From contig CM055109.1 of the NCBI GenBank assembly GCA_029204225.1, forward strand, positions 21,850,422 through 21,914,421: a DNA stretch of 64,000 nucleotides, in the 5' to 3' direction. The translations under genes and the position numbers were made by a program. This DNA comes from Diphasiastrum complanatum (Eukaryota > Streptophyta > Lycopodiopsida > Lycopodiales > Lycopodiaceae). Below, piece by piece: positions 12,108 to 21,485 of this stretch (position 1 is the stretch's first letter; every line of letters begins with the position of its first letter). The notes beneath the pieces were generated by a model that saw nothing but the letters and a program-made list of their open reading frames with translations, was not told the DNA's origin and did not search any database.

Positions 12108-12720
12108 CTTACTAGTGAAATTCTACACACAGGATATAGAATTGTTTGAACTTGAAACTGACAAAGGTTTCTAACTTGTAGTGTTTCACTCAAATGTTGA
12201 CTTCTAATCCAACAGATGGACTTGTAATCACAGTTCTATCACTCTCTCACAAAACTGGAATGAAGATAAGATGAAGTGAAAACTACTCTCAAGCAAATCT
12301 TGCCAATCTTGGCTATTTTTGGACAATAGAATGACTCTATCTCTCTCTTTCACTTTGATATACTTTCTAGACCTAGTTTCCACTTTAAAAAGGTCTGAAA
12401 TCAGCCTAGAATAATTAATTCTCATGAAACAAACTCAAAACTAATTAAAGACAAGTGAACTTGGTAGCTCATTCTAGGATTTGCACCAAAAATTACATCA
12501 AACTGACACCAGATGAAATTACAGTGATTCAATGAATATGGGTTTAGGGTTCAAAGTTGCCCACACGTGTGAATAGTACGGATTTTGATCCTGAAAAAGT
12601 TTGGGATCAAATCCCCTCACCAAATCCTAGATACCAGTTCGCCCTTCCAATACTAGCTTTTTGCACCAAAAACTTGCTAAAACTGGATTAGTTTCAAACA
12701 CTTATCAATAGCCTTGTACT

Positions 12721-12734
12721 TGGATCTTATACCA
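12721..12734 (-). other. Copia A primer-binding-site-like sequence
   Basis: On the minus strand this reads TGGTATAAGATCCA directly after the LTR end TTTTCACA. It resembles the initiator-methionine tRNA complement TGGTATCAGAGC with two mismatches. It sets the inner boundary of the 5' LTR. Confidence 0.6.
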
Positions 12735-13247
12735 TGTGAAAAGTACAGTACTAAGGACCATAAATGGATCTTTGAATGATCCACAAGGTTGATTGTGTGC
12801 TTGTTTAACAATCTATCAGATACTAGTCATCAGAAAACAAGATCTAATTTAGCAGCTTGATAGAAAACAAGTAGAGACAATCAGAGCATTGATCAAAAAT
12901 TATAATCCAAGTTCCCATGTGTGAAAATCAGGCTGTAGTACGACTTGTAAACAGATTTTGAAGTGTGCCAAAGTTGGGTTTCATTGGAATCAAAAGCAAT
13001 AATAATACATAGAGAGAAAACTCGAGTTTCTCCTTGAGGCTCCAAAAAGTTTCTGTCTTCTCACTATGGAGAATGGAAATACATAGTAAAAGACACTTCA
13101 TTTGCAAAGTTAGGTGAAAATCCAACATGTAATAAGGAATTAGACTCAGCTTTCTTGCCCTAATGTGAAAACCCTAGTCTAGATCCAAGAGTCATGCTTG
13201 GTAGGTGCATGGTAGGTACAAATCTCATCATAAATCATGGTCTAGAA
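12735..13247 (-). repeat. Copia A 5' LTR (outer end missing)
   Basis: Direct repeat of 7708-8132 over about 425 bp, plus the inner end that the other LTR lacks. On the minus strand it ends TTTTCACA before the primer-binding site. Similarity stops at 13247, about 30 bp short of the LTR start inferred at 8161, and another copia LTR remnant abuts there. Confidence 0.75.
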
Positions 13248-13542
13248 CACACGGAGGAACGAAGCCTCTAGTTCCTCAACTGATTCTCACGCCTTGTACA
13301 CCAACAAGAGCACGACTCACAAAAGTAATGTATTTCTACAGACTTGTTCTAAATGCTCATGTCGTGGAAGTCCTTGAAGATGGCCAAGTCAATATTGAAC
13401 TTAACATCTGAACTTGAAATTGTGATAGGATTGGTTACCCTTTGCTGGAGATCAGCCGGAAGCCCGTTGTAGACGTTCTTCAAATAAATTGGTTGTCTGA
13501 GTTGTAATTCCAAGGAGACAATTGTGGGCTTAATTTCCAACA
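13248..13542 (-). repeat. Copia B 3' LTR fragment
   Basis: Minus strand begins TGTTGGAAATTAAGCCC, a typical copia LTR start, directly after the purine tract CCTTAAGGGGTAC (13543-13555). The far end is cut at the junction with the neighbouring LTR. Confidence 0.7.
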
Positions 13543-13555
13543 GTACCCCTTAAGG

Positions 13556-16222
13556 TCATGGTTGGTGCCTTGGTATCTTCGTCAGGTTCAGCATGTTGAA
13601 GAACTTCTGATGCTTGATCCTGGGAAGCACTTTAGGGAAGATGTCTGCGACCATTTCTGTTGTGGAGCAGTATTGAAGGATCATTTGCCCAGAGAAAACT
13701 TTCTTCCAAATAAAATGATACTGAATTTCTATGTGCTTGGATTTGCAATGAAATCTGAGATTCAATGACAGTGAAATACAATTCAAGTTGTCACACGGAA
13801 TGGTGGTAGCATTAAGTTGAGTGTGATGTAAGTCGTGAAGTAACAACATGATCCATACAGCTTCTTTTGAAGCTTGACATATTGTGATGTACTCTATCTC
13901 GGTCAAAGAAAGCGCAACTGATTTGTGCTTCCTTGAGTTCCACGAAATCGGTCCCCTTGCCAAATAGAAACAGAACCCGGAGGTAGATTTTTTGGTCGAG
14001 ACTGTTCTTCCCCAATCTGAGTTAGAGTAGCCTCGCAGAACGAGTGGGTCGATAGCATTTCCATCATAACATAAAATGTGATCTAAACTTCCCTGAACAT
14101 ATCTCATCACTCTCTTTAATGCTTTCCAATGAGAGATCCTAGGATTAGACATGAATTGACTTAACGTGCTAACAGTGTATGCTAAATCTGGTCTAATACA
14201 CAGGATTGCATACATCAGAGATCCTATTAGTGAATGATAAGAGTACTTCGCTATGTCGAGTACTTCACCATCAGAATCAGCACAAGTACGTTTAGTCAAT
14301 ATTATATCTGGATCCATTGGAGTATCAATTGGTTTGCAATCAGACATATGAAATTTTTCAAAATGCCTTTTAGATATGTCTGTTGGCTAAGATATATCTT
14401 CTTCTGAGGCCTATTTCTAGTAATGTGAATTCCTAGCAAAGAATGGATAGCTCCTAAATCAATCATGTCAAATTCCTTTGACAGATCACTCTTAGTAGTG
14501 TGCAGAAGAGAAGTGTCGTTAGACAAAATAAATGCATCATCTATGTAAAGAGCTATGTGAACTGAATTGGTGCCTATATGCTTCAAATAAACATTACCGT
14601 CAACTAAATTGTTTGCAAATCCCAATTGAATGAGATAAGAGTTGATTCTATTGAACCATGCTCTTGCGGCATGTTTCAGACTGTAGATTGCTTTGTGCAG
14701 CTTGCACACTTTGTGCTCTTGGCCTTTGACTTTGAATCCTTCGGTTGGAAGGTATACAACTCCTCTTCGACGTTGTCGTTGAGAAATGTTGCCTTGACAT
14801 CCATTTGGTGCATTTTGAGATCTTCTGTGACTTCTAATGCAATCAGAGTCCCGATTGACTGCATCTTGACGACAGGACTGGAAATTTCTTGATTATCCAC
14901 TCCTTGGACTTGAGTGAATCCTTTAGCCACCAGCCATGCTTTCCATTTAGCAATGGAACCATCAGAGTTGATCTTCTTCTTGAAGATCCACTTGTTGTCT
15001 ATAACTCTCTTGTGAGTGGGGAAGTCGACCAGTGTCCATGTCTGGTTTGTCAAAAGTGAGTTGTACTCGCTTTCCATGGCTTCTTGCCACTTCACAACAT
15101 CCTTGGAGTTAATTGCTTCGGCTAGGCTCTCTGGTTCTTCTGAAGAAGTCCAAAATGATTGAGGTGTATACCTCTCAGGAACTGTCCGAATCCATGAGGA
15201 TCTGCGGACATTTGGTTGACCAGGATGCGATGATGCTTCTTCTTGAATTTCTCCAAATCTGCTCGAGCTGGCTTGGTCTGGTCTGATGACAAATACTGTC
15301 TGCTGCTCGGCTTCTGTAGCTGTAGCTGCATGTTCTGTAGAAGAAACATTATCGTTGGAAGATTCCATACTATGTGACATAGCATCGCTTATCGATGGTT
15401 GTTTGAAATCATAGTATATATGTTCTTGAAATATTATATCCCTAGAGACAATACTACATTGGTGGATGGATCATAAACTTTATGAACTTTATGTTCATTG
15501 GGATAGCCAATGAAAATACATTAATTTGTCCTATGATCCAACTTCTTCCTAAGCTATTTAGAAATGTGAACAAAACATATACAACCAAAGATTTTTAAAT
15601 GGCTGACACTAGGCTTGTGTCCATGCCAAACTTCATGAGGAGTTTTGTTGTTGACGGCTTTGGTGCTGGATCTATTCTGCACGGAACAAGTTGTGGCATT
15701 AGCTTTTGCCCAGAACTTTGCAAGTAGGTGTGTTTGATGTAGCATGGATCTGGTTGAGTTGAGAAGAGTTCAATTCTTTCTTTCTGCAATCCCGTTTTGT
15801 TGAGGTGAATAGGAAGTGGTGAACTGTCTTCTAATGCCATGTCAGCCATGTAGTCGGACATCTCATTAGAGAGGTATTAGCCGCCACCATCAGTTCGTAG
15901 TGCCTTCACTTTTGTAGACGTTTGTGTCTCAGCCATGGCCTTGAATCTCTTGAAGCATTTAGAGGCTTCAGATTTGTGCTTAATGAACATGACTGTAGAC
16001 CATCTAGAATAATTATCTATGAAAGTGATAAAATAGATTGCATCTCCTAAGGACGGAATTGGCATTGGACCACAAAGATCGCTATGTACAAGATCCAATA
16101 CATGCTTTGTTTTGATGGAATGTGATTTGAGAAACTTGCTTCTAGAGTGTTTGCCATAGACGCATGATTCACAAAAGAAAGATTTCCTATCTAATGAAGA
16201 AGGGAAATACAATCCAATATGG
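13556..16222 (-). pseudogene. Copia B pol (integrase, RT, RNase H), degenerate
   Basis: Integrase part: CESCVYGKHSRSKF zinc-binding segment, DLCGPMPIPSLG, FITFIDNYSRW and LRTDGGG, followed by a TAA and then EMSDYMADMALE; HEVWHGHKPSVSHLKIFGC follows in another frame. RT part: NKWIFKKKINSDGS and a YIDD catalytic box, with a frameshift near 14705. RNase H part: GYSNSDWG, SWNSRKHKSVALS and SKHIEIQYHF, ending at a stop at 13556. At least three frame changes or stops make it non-functional. Confidence 0.88.
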
Positions 16223-16870
16223 TAAAAAGCATATTAAGCAGACTAAGCCCAAACTTGTAATACAAAACAATATGGTCTCACAAACAACGAGTACATAGTA
16301 AGTAGCATATTGCTCATTTTGACAACAATTGAACTACATATGCGACCAAGGAAGTAGTATGTTCGCAAACTAAACTTTGATAAGGCTTCAAGCAAAATTT
16401 CATGGGGTTTTCTATGGTCATTTTGCCAAAAGTTAGGGCTTTTTAACCTAGTAAAATGTTTTATGGTAATTTTTGAAAAATATACTAATTCCATTCTCAA
16501 TAGGTGATGGCTTTTTGAATAATTGGACCGGGATCGATGAGCGGTCCTAGCTTAGTGCACCATGTGACAGTGCTAACTGGAGCATGTATGGGGCGGGGCT
16601 TCCACGTGCCTACAAAAAAGTTGACCTTCAACAAAAATGTTGGCCACACCTCGGATTTTAGGTACGCTCAAAATTTCATGAGTGTCCATATTATTACATT
16701 CATATGAGCATGCACAAGGTGGCATGCAAAAGGCAATACTATGTCTTCAAGTTGGTCAATGGATTTTTTTTTGCAAAAGTGAACGATAAATTCACTGTCT
16801 TTAATCATGAAATTATGTAGGCACAAAAAGCTATGTCACATTATTAAGATATTTATTGCAAGAAGATGGC
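16223..16870. other. No gene seen
   Basis: AT-rich DNA downstream of the copia truncation point, with short frames only. Confidence 0.5.
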
Positions 16871-16873
16871 CCT

Positions 16874-16919
16874 TTAGATGCACCTCTATATGCAAGTCAT
16901 AAACAACAACAAATTTGTG

Positions 16920-17016
<97 letters not shown>

Positions 17017-17052
17017 AGATGCTCTAGATGCACCTTTATATGGAAGTCATAA
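16874..17052. repeat. (CT)n microsatellite flanked by a 30-bp direct repeat
   Basis: A pure CT run (about 16923-17010) lies between two direct copies of TAGATGCACCTNTATATGNA plus AGTCATAAA (16874-16903 and 17023-17052). The spacing of about 149 bp suggests slippage or unequal exchange inside a duplicated unit. Confidence 0.85.
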
Positions 17053-17649
17053 ATCTAAAAAAAGTGTTATTTATGTCTTTCATTGCATGTTTCCCTAGGC
17101 TCTGAGTCCGCATGACACACCAACGTCATCATCAATTGTAACAATAATCAAATAAAGATTGTCAGTAGCATTCACATTTCATCTATGTTTTTTTTTAGTT
17201 GTCATATCTCTACCCTTGTACACAAATTAGCGTTCAATCCTTGAGGTAAAAGGAAAAAAAATACTATATGTTATGCCATAGTTAGAAGCTAACTACGATT
17301 AAAAGATAACGAATCACGTCACATCCAATCTTAGCCAGTCACACTTTTTATTCAATAAATTTGTGGCAATAATGCTTGTGTAGTGTGTGCGAGAAAGATC
17401 TTGTTTTTTCTAGCGACCCACGCAAACCCAAACATCTTATCTTATGTAGTAAGAACACAAAGTTCGAACATCTTATGTAGTGCCTACATGTGATTCATGA
17501 TGTGTAGTACTAGGATTAGTTGGAACTAAAAAAGAAATGAGATTCATGAAAGTAGCATCACTTTTTAGTTTGGAAGTTGGAACCAAAAGCGTGTGCCCCC
17601 ATGGGCTTTGACCAGGGTTCAAGGGGGGTGTTCTAGAATTCTAAACCAA
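17053..17649. other. No gene seen
   Basis: AT-rich, short frames only. Leads into the second copy of the MAKR-like gene duplication. Confidence 0.5.
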
Positions 17650-18458
17650 AGCCACGTTAGATCTCAGCCACGTGTCAGAAAATATTAATCCAATGGATGT
17701 GATTCCAATGGAGACTCGCAGGTCAGAATTGCGATCCATGCATGTCACGAGAACTGAAATCGATGGCGTTGATTGTGAAGAAGAGAAGGAGAAGAGCAGA
17801 AGAAAAACAAGAAGAAGAAGAAGAATTTGGAGGAAGATTGAATTCTTCGGCTCCATTTTTTTAATAGTTTTTGTTTGCATCATCACCATCACAATACCTG
17901 CTGCACCAGAAAATTGGACAAAAAAAAAGCAATGCAGATCCGAAGCAGCAAAGAAGTTATTAGGTCTGATCCTCATGTGCAGCTTCGTACACGACACTTC
18001 TTGCAACTTCCTTGGTCCTTTTGCAAGAAAATCAACATATTTCAGAAAGGATTTAATGCGATTTCATTTTCCCAGACTCAGGTTACAATATCACAGCTGT
18101 GGGTTCACGCAGCTTGGGTTGATTTCAGTTTTAGTTTGAGTAAAAAGGAAGAATCTGATAGTTTAATATGGCAAGCAAGAGTTTGCCTGAGTGTATGGAT
18201 GCGTGTAGCTCCATCTCGGCTGAAATGGCATTGTGTGGCCCTCGCATTTCCTTGTCGGAGGGATTAGTGGGTGTGGAATCTGCTGACTCTGGTGCGGCTG
18301 CAGGAGGAGAAGTTTGCACATCCAACTATTCCTCTGATTTTGAGTTTTTCAAGTCTTATTTAGCAGCGCCTGAGGTGGGTTGCTATTCTTTTCAGTCCAT
18401 GTGTTCTGCTGATAAGGTCTTCAGCAATGGCCGAATTCTGCCCTTGGATCAAGTGCAG
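17650..18458 (+). repeat. Segmental duplication, copy 2
   Basis: Aligns with 4030-5042 in the same orientation. The upstream part carries a perfect CACGTG (17669-17674) within CCACGTGTC, an ABRE/G-box type core, whereas the first copy has CATGTG. Similarity ends right after GATCAAGTGCAG at 18458. Confidence 0.8.
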
Positions 18459-18611
18459 ATAGAACCAATTAGTGTCGTTGATCCACTACTAACTGGTGTT
18501 CTTTGCACACTGCTTGAAGCCCCCAAAGAAGAGACTTCGATGCTTCTGCTGGCAAGCGCACGCAATAGCTGTTACAGCAACTGGACCGAAGATCATGAAG
18601 GCAGATACTGA
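18168..18611 (+). pseudogene. MAKR-like gene, 3'-replaced copy
   Basis: 147 codons from ATG 18168 to TGA 18611. The first 97 or so codons match the intact gene at 4782-5954, including ISAEMALCGPRISLSEG, SSDFEFF and ADKVFSNGRILPL. After DQVQ the similarity stops and an unrelated 50-codon tail follows. The basic RRWTDMFKLKR region and the Lys/Arg-rich tail are missing. The start ATG, altered to GTG in the first copy, is intact here. Most likely a truncated pseudogene, but because the frame is open it could still make a short protein with the LFSNG motif. Confidence 0.7.
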
Positions 18612-19000
18612 GGAGACAATCAAAGTCAGTGTGCATGGGCATTCGTTGTAGATCCCTAAAGACGTGATTGTGCTGACTATGTTGCAGGCATGCGAAGTCA
18701 CTGGCAAAGAAATACCTCAATTTTGCAACCACAACCATCTCTCAATCATTGGAAATTGTCGCATGGTTTGGACTTTGCTTTGGTCTTGCTTCATGGAAAA
18801 GTTGTGTGAGGGACCGATGGAGAGCAGGGGGAGTGATGGAGGGAAGGAGGGTGAGGGAGGGATGGAGGGAGACTATGGAGGAAGGAGGATGGGTGCAGCA
18901 TCGATCGAGAAATGAGGATGGAGGCCGATGGGGAAAAGCTGTGTGTGCGTCTAAAAGAAATAAAAAAGGCTTGTATGTGTTGTTTGTCACCATTTTTTTC
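18612..19000. other. No gene supported; purine-rich GGAGGG block
   Basis: Repeated GGAGGG/GGGAGG motifs at about 18825-18895 could form G-quadruplex DNA. A minus-strand frame at 18489-18707 has a hydrophobic stretch (LTLIVSSVSAFMIFGPVAV) but no ATG start and no recognised family. Confidence 0.4.
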
Positions 19001-19019
19001 TTAAACATGTTTGTAACTT

Positions 19020-19152
19020 TTTAGTTTGCAATAGCGTGACATTTTTTGTGGGCAGAGCGTGACATTTTTGGCAACACATAGTTAATTTTTTACGATCACC
19101 CTTACACTCTCTCTCTAAAATATATATATATATATATATATAAATATATAGA
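19020..19152. repeat. AT-rich repeat with GCGTGACA motif, copy 2
   Basis: Carries GCGTGACATTTTTTG and GCGTGACATTTTTGG, then ACTCTCTCTCTAAAATATAT and an AT run (about 19119-19150), in the same order as the copy at 2820-2985. Confidence 0.5.
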
Positions 19153-19552
19153 TATAAACTTATGTACAGTTTTGCGCATGTGTATAGGTGCACCCATGCA
19201 TCCTCCTCCCCTCACCCATGCATACACATTTTTTGAACTAAAAGGTGAGGAGAGAATACATGTATGGAGCCTCCTCTCCATGTATGGGCCCAGAACATCT
19301 AAGGGCATCAAAGACTTGTTATTGCCTCAAACTTCCATCCGCTGGATGTGAATAGTCCCTCTAAGAAGTTGGCCACCAAGAAGATTCTTCGTGTAACTAG
19401 TTAGCAGGCTGAGGTCTCGTTCATTAACGGAATTAACTAGACAAATCACTCCACCAACTAAGGACGGCCATGCACCCCTCCCATGCATGCATATTGCACC
19501 TCCACTTGCCTCACCTCCCCATCCCCAATTCAAAATTCAAATGCCTCTTTTC

Positions 19553-19561
19553 TCCCCCCCC

Positions 19562-19632
<71 letters not shown>
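19553..19632. repeat. Poly-C followed by (CT)n
   Basis: A run of about 17 C (about 19555-19572) followed by a CT dinucleotide run to about 19630. Frames across it are Leu/Ser low complexity. Confidence 0.9.
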
Positions 19633-19633
<1 letters not shown>

Positions 19634-19659
19634 CCCTCCCTCTCAAGTGCAACATAGCG

Positions 19660-19901
19660 CTCATCACCAACTCCTCGATCAAGATCTTGTGCTCCTGTGC
19701 CATCGTTGGGCCAGCCTAAAACCCTCTACCCACGTTCCCGATGGGGATCTCTCTCTCTGTCTGGATTGCGACTTCTTGGTAGATCAGAACATCACCACCA
19801 TTCTAGATCAAAACCCAGACTACTCCGTCCTCAACAGCCTCTTGACACATACTGGAGTTGCCTCCGAGATCAACAGCCGCAACAACCTCACCCTCGCGTA
19901 G
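19660..19901 (+). pseudogene. Fasciclin-like arabinogalactan protein (FAS1 domain) fragment
   Basis: The last part of this frame reads QNITTILDQNPDYS followed by VASEINSRNNLTLA and a stop at 19899. This resembles the start of the FAS1 domain in plant fasciclin-like arabinogalactan proteins (pattern HNITxILxxxPEFSxFNxxLxxTxLAxEINxRxTITV), which are extracellular adhesion or wall glycoproteins. Nothing of the rest of the domain, the Pro-rich regions or a GPI signal follows, so it is a captured or decayed piece. The match is from memory of the family and is moderate. Confidence 0.45.
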
Positions 19902-19909
19902 ACTGTATT

Positions 19910-20413
19910 CTGTCCTTGTGAAATGTTAAAATAACCAAAAAGTTATTCAACAGATGCGCAGCCGCCTGAATGACGGGTTCCGTGATAGCTTCTATCAGGT
20001 AACCATTGTTAGTCTGGATGGGGATTTCTGGTGTGGTTTGGGTGACGAATAGTTTGATCAAAGCTTTGGCATGGTGATGGAGATGGGTTGACGATCACCG
20101 GACATAATGCCAATGGTGACCATCGAGTCGGCGTTAATCTTGACCTTGTACATGGTACCTTGGTACAAGAAGTGGAAACGAGCCTTGTCCTCGTCCCATG
20201 TGGCGTAAGCGTGAAGGGCGAGGCCCATGTTAATCTCAGAATGGAAGAGCGCCGGGTAAAAACCCATTGCTTCAAGGAGTGCGCCGGCTATCTGCAGCCA
20301 TGGTTGGATCAGAGTGTCAGAGGGTAGAGGCCAAATCTACGTGGCCTCGGGGATGTCACGCTGGATCACCTATTTGGCGCCAGAGTCTTTAGAGGATTAG
20401 GATTCCATGTTAG
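19910..20413 (-). pseudogene. Unrecognised broken reading frame
   Basis: Minus strand from about 20413 to 19910 reads with coding character but with three stops near its start and a frame change near 20056. Recognisable stretches include WPLPSDTLIQPWLQ, ALLEAMGFYPALFHSEINMG, HAYATWDEDKARFHFLYQG, and in the second frame TPEIPIQTNNGYLIEA. I do not recognise the family. The setting between retroelements suggests an element-borne or captured gene. It abuts the fasciclin fragment on the opposite strand. Confidence 0.4.
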
Positions 20414-20765
20414 CAATGATGATTAGTGGTCGAAAAAGTAGAAAAAACGGTGGAAAATGGAAAAAGATGTGGAAACAGTATAATGAGTGTTGGATGACAA
20501 TGATTGTAGTTCAGAGTGCAGATCGGTGTTTAATATGAGCAGATGACAATCGGTAAGAAGTTTGGTTGAAAACAAAAAATTTGGTATTTTTAGTGGAAAT
20601 TTCGACAGAGCTTCGCTAGCAAAGGTGACAAATGACTCGAATTCAGCCCTTATATAGCGGAATTTAGAGTGCGTATTCGGTGAAATCCACTTTCCCTTGT
20701 TCAGTTCTACCCAAATTTTGGCAAGCACCTTCTTCACAAAATTCTAAGACCTCAGGGAAGTCTGT
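20414..20765. other. No gene seen
   Basis: Low coding character. May be 3' untranslated or LTR sequence of the neighbouring gypsy element, but no matching LTR was found upstream of that element. Confidence 0.35.
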
Positions 20766-21052
20766 GAGAGTTATTTGACTGCTATGTGAAGGTTCTACGA
20801 GGGTTCAGGCTGTCTGCGAGGGTTCAACTCTCACAGGAAGTGATCTCTCGCACAACTTGTTCCTGTGATTGGATTTTCAAGATCAGACCATGTAGGCAAG
20901 CTAATTTCATTGTTCTGATTCCATTTAGGCACCTTGTGAGAGTTGGTAAGATGATCTTGATGCTCTGCGAGGGTTTTGAAAATTTTGCTTCTAGGAACTC
21001 TCGCATACACTAAAAAATGATGATTCCTCCATCAGGAACTCTCGCAGAGATT
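20766..21052. repeat. Short CTCTCGCA / TGCGAGGG repeats in both orientations
   Basis: At least eight copies of GTGAGAGTT/TGCGAGGGTT or the complement AACTCTCGCA occur within about 290 bp, in both orientations, so local hairpins are possible. Confidence 0.55.
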
Positions 21053-21485
21053 TTTATGGATGCATCTAGGTCAGATCTGGTGACTGTCCAATTTTCAAGT
21101 GCTATCTCCCAGGGGATCTCAAAAAATCATGAAAAAAGTGCTCTTTTAGAGTGTTTTTTGACGAGATCTTGAGATTTTCTGATTTTTGACTTTTGTAAAT
21201 TGGTAATCAACTTCATCCAAACTTGATCTGACTGTTGGTAGTGCTCTGAAAAATCTGATGGATTCTTGGTAGTAGATCCATCAGTCAACCTGATGATCTA
21301 CTTTTTTTTTTATCCTATCAGGATATGAATTCTCCTTGGATTCTGATGGATTTCCCCGATCTTGCCAGATCTGGCTGAATCTTGATGGATTTAGCTTGAT
21401 TTGGCTTGATCTCCTTAGATCTAGCGGTGATGGCTGAGCAGATTAGCTTTTTGTAACGTGCCACCCCCAATCTAGATCTGTCTTA

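Larger units (their letters stand above)
7708..13247 (-). mobile_element. Ty1/copia retrotransposon with inverted internal pol block
   Basis: Two direct repeats (7708-8132 and 12823-13247) are LTR remnants. Between them on the minus strand are gag-protease (12107-10971) and the last part of RNase H (8530-8267). The intervening integrase-RT-RNase H block (about 8540-10978) reads on the plus strand. Reversing that block would join the protease frame to the GAG-pre-integrase region, and the truncated RNase H to its tail. A primer-binding-like site lies at 12721-12734 and a polypurine-like tract next to 8161. The order LTR-gag-PR-IN-RT-RH-LTR is canonical copia; only the block orientation is wrong. 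The element is dead: it has stops in gag and pol and a changed integrase residue. Confidence 0.88.
13248..16222 (-). mobile_element. Ty1/copia element, 5'-truncated
   Basis: A second minus-strand copia element of a different lineage from its neighbour. It retains part of the 3' LTR (13248-13542), a polypurine tract, RNase H, RT and most of integrase, and stops within GAG-pre-integrase at about 16222. No gag, protease or 5' LTR is present. Lies back to back with the truncated LTR of the neighbouring copia element. Confidence 0.85.

Noticed and set aside
18489-18707. Minus-strand protein with a hydrophobic segment
   Set aside because: No ATG start, no known family, and it overlaps the replaced tail of the MAKR-like copy.
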